Below, piece by piece: positions 35,300 to 44,927 of a stretch of 64,000 bases of DNA (the stretch's first letter is position 1; each line of letters starts with the position of its first letter). The notes beneath the pieces were generated by a model that was not told where the DNA came from, did no database searches, and saw nothing but the letters and a program-made list of their open reading frames with translations. This stretch comes from Aestuariispira insulae (GTDB lineage Bacteria > Pseudomonadota > Alphaproteobacteria > UBA8366 > Aestuariispiraceae). Where the stretch lies: assembly GCF_003385955.1 (NCBI RefSeq), contig NZ_QRDW01000006.1:171996-235995 (forward strand), read 5' to 3'. The translations under genes were made by a program, and so were the position numbers.

Positions 35300-37243
35300 A
35301 TGACGCCCTTATTCAAATCCCATCAGGCGCGCATTGCGTTTGTTCATGACATGATCATGGCAGGCTTGTCCCTGCCATTGGCGCTGTATCTGCGTATCGG
35401 CAACGAAATTCAATATTATCCTGATGAGTTTTTCATACAGACGACCGGGATCTTTGTTCTGATCTGTGCTCCTGTCTTTTGGTTTTTGCGTTTATATCGT
35501 GGAATTTGGCGTTATGCCTCCATGAATGACCTGGTCGCCATTACCAGAGCGGTTACAGTCGCAGTCTTGATTTTCCTGCCGATCTTGTTTTCCCTGAACC
35601 GGCTGGAACTGGTTCCGCGTTCGCTGCCGGTGATCAACTGGATTGTGCTGATCGCCATGCTGGGCGGCCCTCGTTTCTTTTACCGCTTGCTCAAGGACCG
35701 GCATACGGGACATCTGCTTGAGAAAAACGGCTATAAACGGTTGCCGGTGATGTTGATCGGCGCTGGTGATGAAGCCGAGCTGTTTTTGCGGGAACAAAGC
35801 CGCGATCATAAGGGCATGTTCAAGGCCGTGGCACTGATTTCTGAAAAACCGCGCCGGGTTGGCCATACCATTCATGGTGTTCCGGTCATCGGCACCTTGA
35901 AATCGATCCAACCGGACAATTGGAAAAGCCTGAAGCAACCGCCGCAAAAAATCATCCTGACCAAGGATAATATTGAGCCCACCCAGTTGCGGAAGCTGTT
36001 CGAAATGGCCCAGGCAGAGGGAATCACGGTTGCAAGGCTGCCCAAGCTTTCCGAACTGAAAGCCGGAATTCAGGACGAGAAGATGGAACTGCGCCCCATC
36101 GCGGTTGAAGATCTGCTCGGCCGGGCACAAACGACGCTGGACCGTCCTGCCATGAAAAGGCTCGTGACCGGGAAGCGGGTCTTGGTGACCGGTGCCGGAG
36201 GATCCATTGGATCCGAGCTTGTCCGCCAGATCAGCGCCCTGGAACCAGCCAGCTTGGCGTTACTGGATAATTCCGAATATCAGCTATATCTGATTGACCA
36301 GGAAATCGGCCTGAAATTTCCTGACCTGCCCCGCCTTGCCATGCTGGGTGATGTCCGCGACCGGGACCGCATCGATGATGTAATGCAGCGCACCAAGCCG
36401 GAATTGGTTTTCCATGCTGCGGCCTTCAAGCATGTGCCGCTGGTTGAAGAAAACCCCATGGAAGGCATTCTCACCAATGTTGTGGGCAGCCGCATTGTTG
36501 CCGACGCCTGCCGCAAGGCCGGCGTCAATTGCATGGTCCAGATTTCCACCGACAAGGCCGTCAACCCGACCAATGTCATGGGGGCTACCAAACGTCTGGC
36601 GGAAGAATATATACAAGCCAGCGACACAATTTCCCGGCGCGAAAACGGCACCAGATTTGTGGTGGTCCGTTTCGGCAATGTTTTGGGGTCCACCGGATCG
36701 GTTGTCCCCCTGTTCCAGAAACAGCTCGCCGCCGGTGGCCCGCTTACAGTAACCCATCCGGAGGTCACGCGCTTTTTCATGACCATCCGCGAAGCGGTTG
36801 AACTGGTTCTGCAGGCGTCAGTCCTGGGCAGCACCGACGACAGCACCGCAGGCCGGATTTTTGTGCTTGATATGGGCCAGCCGGTGAAAATTGCCGATCT
36901 TGCGCGGCAGATTATCATGCTGGCGGGTCTGAAGCCGGATGAAGATATCAAGATTGAATATACCGGACTGCGCCCCGGTGAGAAGCTCTATGAAGAGTTG
37001 CTTCACAATCTTGAAAAGCAGCTGCCTACCGTCGCAGAAGGCATCATGTTGGCGGCACCGCGAACCAGTACGCTGGAAATCCTGCGCGAAGAGTTCGACA
37101 TTTTGGAAAAAACCGCCCGCAAGCGCGACCGGCAAAAATGTTTGGAAAACCTGTGCCGGCTGGTTCCCGAATATAGGCCAGACAACAGAACCGTCACTTT
37201 TGATAATGCGGCAACGCCGCCCCTTCGGCAGATCGAACAATAA
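35300..37243 (+). CDS. Membrane UDP-GlcNAc 4,6-dehydratase (WbpM/PglF/FlaA1-like)
   Basis: This 647-residue protein has about four N-terminal transmembrane helices (residues about 10-130) and a CoA-binding-like domain. The C-terminal polysaccharide_synt_2 domain starts at VLVTGAGGSIGSELVRQI (about 295). The catalytic region STDKAVNPTNVMGATKRLAEEY and the downstream RFGNVLGSTGSVVPLFQKQ are intact. It converts UDP-HexNAc to the 4-keto-6-deoxy sugar. Length is normal for the long form. It is the last gene of the polysaccharide group; purH follows after 33 bp. Confidence 0.93.
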   Translation: MTPLFKSHQARIAFVHDMIMAGLSLPLALYLRIGNEIQYYPDEFFIQTTGIFVLICAPVFWFLRLYRGIWRYASMNDLVAITRAVTVAVLIFLPILFSLNRLELVPRSLPVINWIVLIAMLGGPRFFYRLLKDRHTGHLLEKNGYKRLPVMLIGAGDEAELFLREQSRDHKGMFKAVALISEKPRRVGHTIHGVPVIGTLKSIQPDNWKSLKQPPQKIILTKDNIEPTQLRKLFEMAQAEGITVARLPKLSELKAGIQDEKMELRPIAVEDLLGRAQTTLDRPAMKRLVTGKRVLVTGAGGSIGSELVRQISALEPASLALLDNSEYQLYLIDQEIGLKFPDLPRLAMLGDVRDRDRIDDVMQRTKPELVFHAAAFKHVPLVEENPMEGILTNVVGSRIVADACRKAGVNCMVQISTDKAVNPTNVMGATKRLAEEYIQASDTISRRENGTRFVVVRFGNVLGSTGSVVPLFQKQLAAGGPLTVTHPEVTRFFMTIREAVELVLQASVLGSTDDSTAGRIFVLDMGQPVKIADLARQIIMLAGLKPDEDIKIEYTGLRPGEKLYEELLHNLEKQLPTVAEGIMLAAPRTSTLEILREEFDILEKTARKRDRQKCLENLCRLVPEYRPDNRTVTFDNAATPPLRQIEQ

Positions 37244-37276
37244 GTACGATCCGCGCCGGAAGAAAATGAGGATAGA

Positions 37277-38830
37277 ATGACCGATACTCCCATTGCACGC
37301 GCCCTTATATCCGTCTCGGATAAAACCGGCCTTGTGGAATTTGCCACTGAGCTTGCACGCCACAAGGTCCGCCTGCTCTCCACAGGCGGCTCCGCGAAAG
37401 TATTGAAGGAAGCGGGCCTAGCCGTTACCGAAGTTTCCGACCATACCGGTTTTCCTGAGATCATGGACGGACGGGTGAAAACCCTGCACCCGACCATTCA
37501 TGGCGGCATTCTTGCCAACCGGGAAAACGAAAAGCATCGCATGGCCATGGAAAGCCATGATATCGCCCCGATCGATATGGTGGTGGTCAACCTCTACCCC
37601 TTCGTGGAAACGCTGGCTTCCGGTGCCGATTATGATACCTGCATCGAAAATATCGACATTGGCGGTCCCGCCATGATCCGCGCGGCAGCAAAAAACCATT
37701 CCTATGTCACGGTGGTCACCGACCCCGGGGAATATGCCTCTGTCATCAAGGATATGGATGAGAATGAAGGCCAGACCAGCCAGAAGCTGCGTCAATTCCT
37801 GGCCCGGGAAGCTTACGCCCGGACATCTGCCTATGACAGCGCCATCAGCAACTGGCTCACCGCGGAACAAGGCCAGACCTGGCCCAAACGCTTCACCCAG
37901 GCCGGACGCCGCCAACAGATCCTGCGCTATGGGGAAAACCCGCATCAGGAAGCCGCCTTGTATTCCACCGGCACCAAGCGGCCGGGAGTGGTGACTGCCG
38001 AACAGATCCAGGGCAAGGAACTCAGCTTCAACAATATCAACGATGCCGATGCGGCTTTCGAGCTGGTTTCCGAGTTTGACAAACCGGCCATCGTGATTGT
38101 CAAACATGCCAACCCCTGTGGCGTTGCCCAGGCAGACAGCCTGATTGACGCCTGGCAGCCGGCCCTGGATTGCGATCCGGTTTCAGCCTTTGGCGGCATT
38201 GTCGCCCTGAACCGTTGCCTGGAAGCTGATTTGGCGGAAAAGCTGACTGAACTATTTCTGGAAGTGATCATCACGCCCGAAATTTCCGACGATGCCAAAG
38301 CGATCCTGGCGGACAAGAAAAATGTCCGCGTTCTTGTGACCGGGGCCATGCCTGACCCCGCCGAACAGAGCATGACCTGGCGCACGCTTTCCGGCGGCAT
38401 CCTGGCGCAAAACCGGGATAATGGTGTGATCCGGCGGGAAGATTGCAAGGTAGTGACCAAGCGCGAACCCACCGAACAGGAATGGGAAGATATGCTGTTC
38501 GCCTGGAAAGTCGCCAAGCATGTGAAGTCCAATGCCATCGTTTATTGCCGTGAGCAATCCACGGTCGGTATCGGTGCCGGGCAGATGAGCCGTGTCGATT
38601 CCGCCCAGATTGCCGCATCCAAATCCGAGAAACACAAAGGCACTGCGGGGTCAGTCGTCGCATCCGATGCCTTCTTCCCCTTTGCCGACGGCCTGATGGC
38701 CGCCGTTTCAGCCGGCGCGACCGCCGCGATCCAGCCAGGCGGCTCCATCCGTGATGACGAGGTGATCGCCGCCGCGGACGAAGCCGGCATTGCCATGGTC
38801 TATACCAACATGCGTCACTTCCGGCATTAA
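37277..38830 (+). CDS. purH: Bifunctional AICAR formyltransferase/IMP cyclohydrolase
   Basis: This 517-residue enzyme carries out the last two steps of IMP synthesis. The N-terminal cyclohydrolase half starts [17 protein letters not shown] and includes [12 protein letters not shown] and [15 protein letters not shown]. The C-terminal transformylase half includes [14 protein letters not shown], the catalytic [11 protein letters not shown], and a full-length end with [19 protein letters not shown]. It uses 10-formyl-tetrahydrofolate. It is followed by a strong terminator. Confidence 0.96.
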   Translation: MTDTPIARALISVSDKTGLVEFATELARHKVRLLSTGGSAKVLKEAGLAVTEVSDHTGFPEIMDGRVKTLHPTIHGGILANRENEKHRMAMESHDIAPIDMVVVNLYPFVETLASGADYDTCIENIDIGGPAMIRAAAKNHSYVTVVTDPGEYASVIKDMDENEGQTSQKLRQFLAREAYARTSAYDSAISNWLTAEQGQTWPKRFTQAGRRQQILRYGENPHQEAALYSTGTKRPGVVTAEQIQGKELSFNNINDADAAFELVSEFDKPAIVIVKHANPCGVAQADSLIDAWQPALDCDPVSAFGGIVALNRCLEADLAEKLTELFLEVIITPEISDDAKAILADKKNVRVLVTGAMPDPAEQSMTWRTLSGGILAQNRDNGVIRREDCKVVTKREPTEQEWEDMLFAWKVAKHVKSNAIVYCREQSTVGIGAGQMSRVDSAQIAASKSEKHKGTAGSVVASDAFFPFADGLMAAVSAGATAAIQPGGSIRDDEVIAAADEAGIAMVYTNMRHFRH

Positions 38831-38855
38831 TCGGCCGGCATCATCAATTGATGGA

Positions 38856-38889
38856 AACCGCCCGCAGCCTCTGCTGCGGGCGGTTTTTT
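38856..38889 (+). terminator. Terminator of purH
   Basis: A 13-bp stem, AACCGCCCGCAGC with GCTGCGGGCGGTT, closes on CTCT and ends in T6. Confidence 0.92.
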
Positions 38890-39004
38890 ATACAGTTCAA
38901 GCAACAATTCATCACCCTCGAACAACACGGTCGGAACCTCTTGACCAGCAACTGGACATGCCGCAGACTGCGCTTTATCAGAATTGGCGCATATTCAAGT
39001 CTTC

Positions 39005-39565
39005 ATGTCGAACCCGATTAATCCTCTGGGCCTTTATCCCGATCCACAACAGGGACTGCCGATCGTGCAGTCACAGGCGCTTGGCATAGTGTTGAAACAT
39101 TGGCTCGACATCCGCCGGGACCGTTCAATCCCGCTTCGATCCGATATTGATCCAACCGCCATTTATCAGGCCATGCCCGCGATCTGGATCTACCAGTATG
39201 ATGACGATCATGATGATTTCCGCTGTGAGCTTTCCGGCGATGCCATCAATACGGCATGGAAAAGGAATATCACCGGCGCCCTAACTCGTGAGTTATTCCA
39301 GCCCAATATCGCCAAGACCCTAACCACCCGCTGGCAGTATCTGATTGATCGTGCCCTTGTGATGAAAACCGATTTCAACATGGCGCGCGATCTGTCCTTT
39401 AAGCCAGCCGAGCGCCTGACCCTGCCCCTGACCAATGAAGATGGCAGCGCGCGCTGCATCATCGGGGTCACCGAATATGCCTATAAGAAATTTTACGAAG
39501 ACCAAAAGGATGTGGCCCCACCGGATTCCAATCCGCATTATTTTGACTGCCTGACCGGTCCATGA
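39005..39565 (+). CDS. PAS-domain protein (PAS_5/DUF1457 type)
   Basis: This 186-residue soluble protein is of the single PAS_5 type common in alphaproteobacteria. Matching segments are LKHWLDIRRDRSIPLRSDIDP, MPAIWIYQYDDDHDDFRCELSGDAIN and AERLTLPLTNEDGSARCIIGVTEY. No output domain is present. ATG 39005 was chosen; a TTG at 38984 is in frame but poorly supported. Signal and partner unknown. It ends just before a bidirectional terminator shared with lpdA. Confidence 0.82.
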   Translation: MSNPINPLGLYPDPQQGLPIVQSQALGIVLKHWLDIRRDRSIPLRSDIDPTAIYQAMPAIWIYQYDDDHDDFRCELSGDAINTAWKRNITGALTRELFQPNIAKTLTTRWQYLIDRALVMKTDFNMARDLSFKPAERLTLPLTNEDGSARCIIGVTEYAYKKFYEDQKDVAPPDSNPHYFDCLTGP

Positions 39566-39566
39566 A

Positions 39567-39596
39567 AAAAGGCCGCCCTTGCGAGGCGGCCTTTTC
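39567..39596. terminator. Bidirectional terminator between PAS gene and lpdA
   Basis: The stem AAAAGGCCGCC pairs with GGCGGCCTTTT around CTTGCGA. A-rich and T-rich flanks on both sides allow termination of both convergent genes. Confidence 0.88.
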
Positions 39597-39622
39597 CATT
39601 TCTTTATGCCAACATATCCTTA

Positions 39623-41029
39623 TCAGACGTGGATCGCACCATCCTGGGTGGCCAGTGCCGCTTCACGCACGGCTTCAGAGAAGGTCGGATGGGCATGGCA
39701 GGTACGGGCCACATCTTCCGCCGTGCCGCCAAACTCAATGATGGTGACAATCTCATGGATCAAATCACCGGCATTCGGTCCGATAATATGAGCCCCCAGC
39801 ACCTTGTCGGTTTTCTTGTCTGCCAGGATCTTCACGAACCCGTCGCGCAGGCCGTTGGCCTTGGCCCGGCTGTTGGCGGAAAAAGGAAACTTGCCGACTT
39901 TATAATCAACACCATCCGCCTTCAGTTTTTCTTCCGATGCCCCAACATCGGCCACTTCCGGCCAGGTGTAGACCACGCCAGGAATGGCGTTGTAATTGAT
40001 ATGTGGTTTCTGGCCATCCATCATTTCAACACAAACCATGCCTTCGTCTTCTGCCTTATGCGCCAGCATCGGCCCCGGCACGCAGTCGCCGATGGCGTAT
40101 ATACCCGGCACATTGGTCTGGTAGCTGTGATCAACGCTGATGAAACCACGTTCGTTCTTTTCAACGCCCAACTCTTCCAGGCCAAGCCCTTCGGTATAGG
40201 GGCGACGGCCAACACAAAGCAGCACCACGTCCGCTTTCAGCTCGGAAGCATCACCTCCGGCAGCGGGTTCTATTTTCAACGTCACGCCGGTTTTCGCTTT
40301 TTTCGCTTCGACGACCTTGCTCTTCAGCTTCAGGGTCACACCCTGCTTTTTCAGCGAGCGCGCAAAGGTTTTCGACACTTCACCATCCATGGTCGGCAGG
40401 ATACGGTCCATGAATTCAACTACGGTCACTTCCGCGCCCAGCCTGCGCCATACGGACCCCAGCTCCAGGCCGATCACACCGCCGCCGATCACCACCAGAT
40501 GCTTCGGCACCTTGTTCAGTTCCAGCGCGCCGGTGGAGGTGACGATCTGTTTTTCATCCACATCAATGCCTGGGATCGGGGTGGATTCGGAACCGGTCGC
40601 GATCAGGATTTTACCGGTGGTCAGTTCCTTGCCCTTGTCTTCACCCTCGGTCACTTCAACCAGTCCTGCCGCCTTGATGCGACCGCGGCCTTTGACATAG
40701 GTGACTTTGTTTTTCTTGAACAGGAATTCGATGCCTTGGGTCAGTTCGGAAACGATCTTGTCCTTGCGGCCCATCATCGTGTCCAGATCCAGTTTCGGGC
40801 TGACCTTGATCCCATGATCGGCAAAGCTGTGGTTGGCCTCATCATAGAGCTCAGAAGACTGCAGCAAGGCTTTGGAAGGAATGCAGCCAACATTCAGGCA
40901 GGTACCGCCCAGAGAACCGCGCATTTCGACACAAGCGACCTTCATTCCCAGCTGAGCCGCCCGGATCGCAGCCACATAACCGCCCGGACCACCGCCGATA
41001 ACAACCAGGTCGAATTCCGTTTCAGACAT
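39623..41029 (-). CDS. lpdA: Dihydrolipoyl dehydrogenase (E3)
   Basis: This 468-residue FAD/NAD disulfide oxidoreductase reoxidises dihydrolipoamide of 2-oxoacid dehydrogenase or glycine cleavage complexes. FAD motif: [20 protein letters not shown]. Redox pair: Cys44/Cys49 in [14 protein letters not shown]. Active-site His-Glu: HAHPTFSE near the C-terminus. ATG 41029 follows AAGGGG at about ten bases; the longer frame to 41167 is rejected. No E1/E2 genes adjoin it, so it may be the shared or 2-oxoglutarate-type E3 from a split locus. Confidence 0.95.
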   Translation of the reverse strand: MSETEFDLVVIGGGPGGYVAAIRAAQLGMKVACVEMRGSLGGTCLNVGCIPSKALLQSSELYDEANHSFADHGIKVSPKLDLDTMMGRKDKIVSELTQGIEFLFKKNKVTYVKGRGRIKAAGLVEVTEGEDKGKELTTGKILIATGSESTPIPGIDVDEKQIVTSTGALELNKVPKHLVVIGGGVIGLELGSVWRRLGAEVTVVEFMDRILPTMDGEVSKTFARSLKKQGVTLKLKSKVVEAKKAKTGVTLKIEPAAGGDASELKADVVLLCVGRRPYTEGLGLEELGVEKNERGFISVDHSYQTNVPGIYAIGDCVPGPMLAHKAEDEGMVCVEMMDGQKPHINYNAIPGVVYTWPEVADVGASEEKLKADGVDYKVGKFPFSANSRAKANGLRDGFVKILADKKTDKVLGAHIIGPNAGDLIHEIVTIIEFGGTAEDVARTCHAHPTFSEAVREAALATQDGAIHV

Positions 41030-41203
41030 TGTTTTGAAACCCCTTTTCGGATTTAGGCACGTAAGGTTCGTCCCCACAAACCGCCCGTCGCGCCGACAGG
41101 ATACGTAATAACACGCATTAATGCCGCAATTGGGACAGTCGGGCAACCCGCCAATGGCGGCTTCCAAGGGATTTCTTAGCAGGCCCCGCCGGTCAAGCGC
41201 CCG

Positions 41204-42250
41204 TTACTCCCAATCCAGGATCACCTTACCGCTCAGACCGGATTTCATCGCGGCAAATCCCTCACGGAATTCATCCACTCCGAACCGGTGCGTGATCACC
41301 CGTGAGACATCCAGACCATTTTGCAGCATGGCGATCATCTTGTACCAGGTTTCAAACATCTCACGGCCATAAACCCCTTTGATGGTGATCGCCTTAAAGA
41401 CGATCCGCGACCAATCCACCGGTGATTTTCCGGGCGGAATGCCCAGCAAGGCAATCTTACCGCCCATAACCAGGTTTTCGACCATCTGATCCAGCGCCGC
41501 CTGGCTGCCGGACATTTCCAGCCCGACATCAAACCCCTGTTTCATGCCCAATTCATGGGTCACATCCGCCAGGTCTTCACGGCTCACATCAACGGTCCGC
41601 AGGTTTTTCACCACATCTTCCGCCAGTTTTAACCGATCCGGATTGATATCGGTCAGCACCACATGGCGCGCACCCGCATGGCGTGCGACCGCCGCCGCCA
41701 TGATTCCGATCGGCCCGGCCCCGGTGATCAGGACATCCTCCCCCAGCAGATCAAAGCTCAGCGCGGTGTGGACCGCATTACCCAGGGGATCGAGAATCGC
41801 GCCAATCTCATCCGGGATATCATCGGGCAGCGGCACCACATTGAAAGCAGGCAAGCGCAGATATTGGGCAAAAGCCCCCTGGACATTCACCCCGATGCCG
41901 CGGGTGCCCGGATCCAGATGGAACTTGCCCGAGCGGCTCTGGCGGCTCTCATGGCCGATCAGATGGCCTTCACCGGAACAGCGCTGCCCGATGGTGAGGC
42001 CTTCCACATCACTGCCGATCTCGACAATCTCACCGGCAAATTCATGGCCGACAATCATCGGCACCGGCACCGTATGGGCGGCCCAGTCGTCCCAGTTCCA
42101 GATATGGATATCGGTCCCGCAGATCGCTGTTTTATTGATTTTGATCAGCACTTCATCATGACCGATCTCCGGCACCGGCGCCTCAACCATCCACAAACCT
42201 TCAGCAGGCTGGGATTTTTCCAGGGCTTTCATAGTCGTGGGCTGGCTCAT
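41204..42250 (-). CDS. tdh: L-threonine 3-dehydrogenase, alphaproteobacterial type
   Basis: This 348-residue medium-chain dehydrogenase oxidises L-threonine to 2-amino-3-ketobutyrate. Catalytic zinc region: [16 protein letters not shown] and [12 protein letters not shown]. Nucleotide motif: [20 protein letters not shown]. In E. coli-type Tdh the structural zinc lobe has four Cys; here the region reads [20 protein letters not shown] and has none. This variant is known to me from other alphaproteobacteria. ATG 42250 has GGGGA seven bases upstream; ATG 42253 is next to it. The partner kbl gene is not adjacent. Confidence 0.93.
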   Translation of the reverse strand: MSQPTTMKALEKSQPAEGLWMVEAPVPEIGHDEVLIKINKTAICGTDIHIWNWDDWAAHTVPVPMIVGHEFAGEIVEIGSDVEGLTIGQRCSGEGHLIGHESRQSRSGKFHLDPGTRGIGVNVQGAFAQYLRLPAFNVVPLPDDIPDEIGAILDPLGNAVHTALSFDLLGEDVLITGAGPIGIMAAAVARHAGARHVVLTDINPDRLKLAEDVVKNLRTVDVSREDLADVTHELGMKQGFDVGLEMSGSQAALDQMVENLVMGGKIALLGIPPGKSPVDWSRIVFKAITIKGVYGREMFETWYKMIAMLQNGLDVSRVITHRFGVDEFREGFAAMKSGLSGKVILDWE

Positions 42251-42411
42251 CATGCGATCCCCATATGATGGTTGGACAGGCAAGGCATCGAACACTGTAG
42301 GATGCCGTTTTCATGACTCACGTCTATCATACAGGAATTTTGTCCGCAATGGCGGATTTCCTGTTTATTGGATTAATATTTAATATTACGGATATATTGC
42401 AGCCCCCGTCA

Positions 42412-42447
42412 GAATGACAAAGCCCCCCGGCACGAACCGGAGGGCTA
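42412..42447 (-). terminator. Probable terminator after aspartoacylase-family gene
   Basis: On the minus strand AGCCCTCCGG pairs with CCGGGGGGCT (one G-U) around TTCGTG, followed by TTTGTCATT. The U-tract is weak. Confidence 0.55.
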
Positions 42448-42473
42448 GCGTCAAATCAATGAGGGTTTAGCAG

Positions 42474-43607
42474 TCACGCTTCCAACAGTGCCCCTTCCTT
42501 GCGGTAGTCCAGGATATCGGATCCGGCCACTTTAAACACGCCGTCACCCGGCTGGACCAATCGCTGGTCCGCTCTGGCAAAGAAAATCCCCGTGGTACCA
42601 GCTTTCAACTCAATCCTGGCATTCACCCCGGTCGGATCAATCAACACCGCCAGCACATCGCCTTTTTCAACCTCTTCGCCAATGTCACGGCAATAGGAAA
42701 TAAGGCCCGCCCCCGGTGCATGCACAACATCGGTCGCCTGCAGCGGGTTGGAGAAAGTCGTGCCACGCTGGGGCGATGGTTCCCCCTTCACCACGCCTTC
42801 CCGGCGCAGGAAACTCATCAAACCCGCCGCATCTTTTGCCCCGAATGCATCACTGACATCCTGACGTCCCCGAAATTCCACCGTGCAGGAGAAACAGGCA
42901 TTGGGCAGATGCGCGGCCCCGTCCAATTCAGTGGCCAACTGCCACCAGGGGGACGCATTGGCTTCATCAAAGGGACCGCCCCCGGCCGTGGATTCCAGCA
43001 GGACCACCGGACAATCCAGATCCAGGGCCAGCGCATTCACCGTCTCCGCATGACGTTCATTGGCATAAAGATGCACGGTTGCCTCGCCATCGCAATGCAG
43101 GTCCAGCACATAATCCGCATCACAGGATAGCCCCATCAGAATCTTGCGTAATTCCTGCACCGGCGTTTCAGCCGCCTGGTCGGCAACCACTGTGCGGAAA
43201 GCATCGCGCACAAGGGCGGTATCCTGCGTCACATCCCCGGTTAACCTGCCCTCCAGTAACGGTTTGGCACCAGCACAAAGATCCGCCCAGTTCCGGTTGA
43301 AGTTGCCGCTACCATCAAAAGAATAGCGACCGCTTGCGGCTGCGCCGATCCGTTGATCCAAACCGATCGGGTTGGCATAGGGCACCAGGATGATCTCACC
43401 AACAATCTCACCCTTAGCGTCCGCTTCGTCCAACAGCGGGATCAAGTGCTGCAGGGCCATCATGCCCGGCCATTCATCCGCATGAAGGGCCGCTTGTATA
43501 TAAACCTTTGGCCCCTGCCCTGGTGTGCCATAGCAATGCGTGATCAACATCCGCTCGGTGCCTGGCGACGGTGCCATGAGGGAGAGCCGCTGGGTTTGTC
43601 TGGACAT
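42474..43607 (-). CDS. Succinylglutamate desuccinylase/aspartoacylase-family protein
   Basis: This 377-residue zinc hydrolase is related to carboxypeptidases. Zinc ligands His42/Glu45 lie in LHADEWPG, and a later His in DYVLDLHCDGEATVHLY. A C-terminal beta domain (HAPGAGLISYCRDIGEEVEKGDVLAVL) resembles biotin/lipoyl-like folds found in DUF2817/AstE-like members. ATG 43607 follows AAGGATC; the upstream frame to 43820 is rejected. It lies divergent from the DHH gene. Substrate is probably an N-acylated amino acid, but not determined. Confidence 0.88.
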   Translation of the reverse strand: MSRQTQRLSLMAPSPGTERMLITHCYGTPGQGPKVYIQAALHADEWPGMMALQHLIPLLDEADAKGEIVGEIILVPYANPIGLDQRIGAAASGRYSFDGSGNFNRNWADLCAGAKPLLEGRLTGDVTQDTALVRDAFRTVVADQAAETPVQELRKILMGLSCDADYVLDLHCDGEATVHLYANERHAETVNALALDLDCPVVLLESTAGGGPFDEANASPWWQLATELDGAAHLPNACFSCTVEFRGRQDVSDAFGAKDAAGLMSFLRREGVVKGEPSPQRGTTFSNPLQATDVVHAPGAGLISYCRDIGEEVEKGDVLAVLIDPTGVNARIELKAGTTGIFFARADQRLVQPGDGVFKVAGSDILDYRKEGALLEA

Positions 43608-43818
43608 GATCCTTGTTTCCTTTGTGATCAAATTTACCTCACCCACATAGCGACTGTGCCCCCGCCCCACAAGATATATCACAAAAACACAGCTGGTTCC
43701 CTCCCAGAAACACAACCATAAATGCTTATACACAAACAAAATTCGAACACTCATTAGTAACCAATGGTTAAGGTTCCGGGCGTATCCTGAAGGCATGGCA
43801 TAGGGAGGACTGGCAACC

Positions 43819-44784
43819 ATGGTCCACGCACTCGAAACCCCGAAAAGTGGCTTAGGCAGCGAAAACCGCTATCGCCTGGTCACAAGAAGTGACTTTGACG
43901 GTCTGGTTTGTGCGACATTGCTGCGAGAGTTGAACCTGATCGAAGAGATATTTTTCACCCATCCCAAAGACATGCAGGATGGCAAGATTGAGATTGGCGA
44001 GGGGGATATCACCACCAACCTGCCCTATGTGCCAGGTGTGCATCTGGCCTTTGACCATCATCATTCGGAAACCGTTCGCATCGGAAAACGGGACAACCAC
44101 ATTATTGACGCCCATGCACCATCCGCCGCCCGCGTAGTCTGGAATCATTATGGTCAGGAAAAGGCTTTCCCACGCATCGACCCCCTGATGATGGAGGCGG
44201 TCGATAAATGCGATGCCGCCCAGCTCAATCAGGATGATGTCATCAATCCGGATGGCTGGATGCTGTTAAACTATATCATGGATGCGCGTTCCGGCCTGGG
44301 CCGCTTCAAGGAGTTTCGCATCTCAAACTATGATCTGATGATGGAATTGATCGAGATGTGCCGGAACAAGCCGGTCCTGGAAATCCTGGAAGAACCTGAC
44401 GTCAAAGAACGGGTCGAGGTTTATCTTTCCTCGCAGGAAAAATGCATTGACCAGTTAAAACGCTGCGCCACCGTGGATGGCAACCTGGTCCGGATTGATC
44501 TGCGCGATGAAGAGGTGATCTGGCCCGGCAACCGGTTCCTGGTCTACACCCTGTTTCCCGACTGCAATATCTCCATGCATATCCTGCCGGGGCGGGAGCC
44601 TGGCATCACGGTCTTTGCGATTGGCAAATCCATATTCAACCGCAGTTCCAACACCAATGTCGGGGAATTATGTCTGGCGTTCCACGGTGGTGGCCATGCG
44701 GCGGCCGGCACCTGCCAGGTCCCCAACGCACAGGCCGAAAAAACCGGCATGGCACTGGCCGCCAGAATCAAACTGGACGGGTAA
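43819..44784 (+). CDS. DHH-family phosphoesterase (exopolyphosphatase-like)
   Basis: This 321-residue protein has the DHH phosphoesterase motifs: TRSDFDGLVCATLL (Asp25/Asp27), FDHHHSE near residue 76, and the DHHA1 C-terminal FHGGGHAAAGTCQV. Members cleave short oligonucleotides, cyclic dinucleotide products or phosphoanhydrides; the exact substrate is open. The start follows AGGGAGGACTGGCAACC. A clear terminator follows. Confidence 0.88.
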   Translation: MVHALETPKSGLGSENRYRLVTRSDFDGLVCATLLRELNLIEEIFFTHPKDMQDGKIEIGEGDITTNLPYVPGVHLAFDHHHSETVRIGKRDNHIIDAHAPSAARVVWNHYGQEKAFPRIDPLMMEAVDKCDAAQLNQDDVINPDGWMLLNYIMDARSGLGRFKEFRISNYDLMMELIEMCRNKPVLEILEEPDVKERVEVYLSSQEKCIDQLKRCATVDGNLVRIDLRDEEVIWPGNRFLVYTLFPDCNISMHILPGREPGITVFAIGKSIFNRSSNTNVGELCLAFHGGGHAAAGTCQVPNAQAEKTGMALAARIKLDG

Positions 44785-44824
44785 ATTCTGCCGGGAATTT
44801 TTCTGTGAGCGACAAAGCACTGAC

Positions 44825-44860
44825 AAAAGACCGGAAAAGAAGACTGATCCGGTCTTTTTT
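44825..44860 (+). terminator. Terminator after DHH gene
   Basis: The stem AAAAGACCGG (44825-44834) pairs with CCGGTCTTTT (44849-44858); the T-run continues to 44860. Confidence 0.85.
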
Positions 44861-44927
44861 CATTGCGCGCCCATGATCCTCTGCTTAAGTGGGATCGGAT
44901 TAGAATTCTGACGATGTGGGTTAAAAT

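Noticed and set aside
39629..41056. 475-codon plus-strand frame opposite lpdA
   Set aside because: lpdA on the minus strand is complete with all redox and FAD motifs; the opposing frame is a codon-bias artefact.
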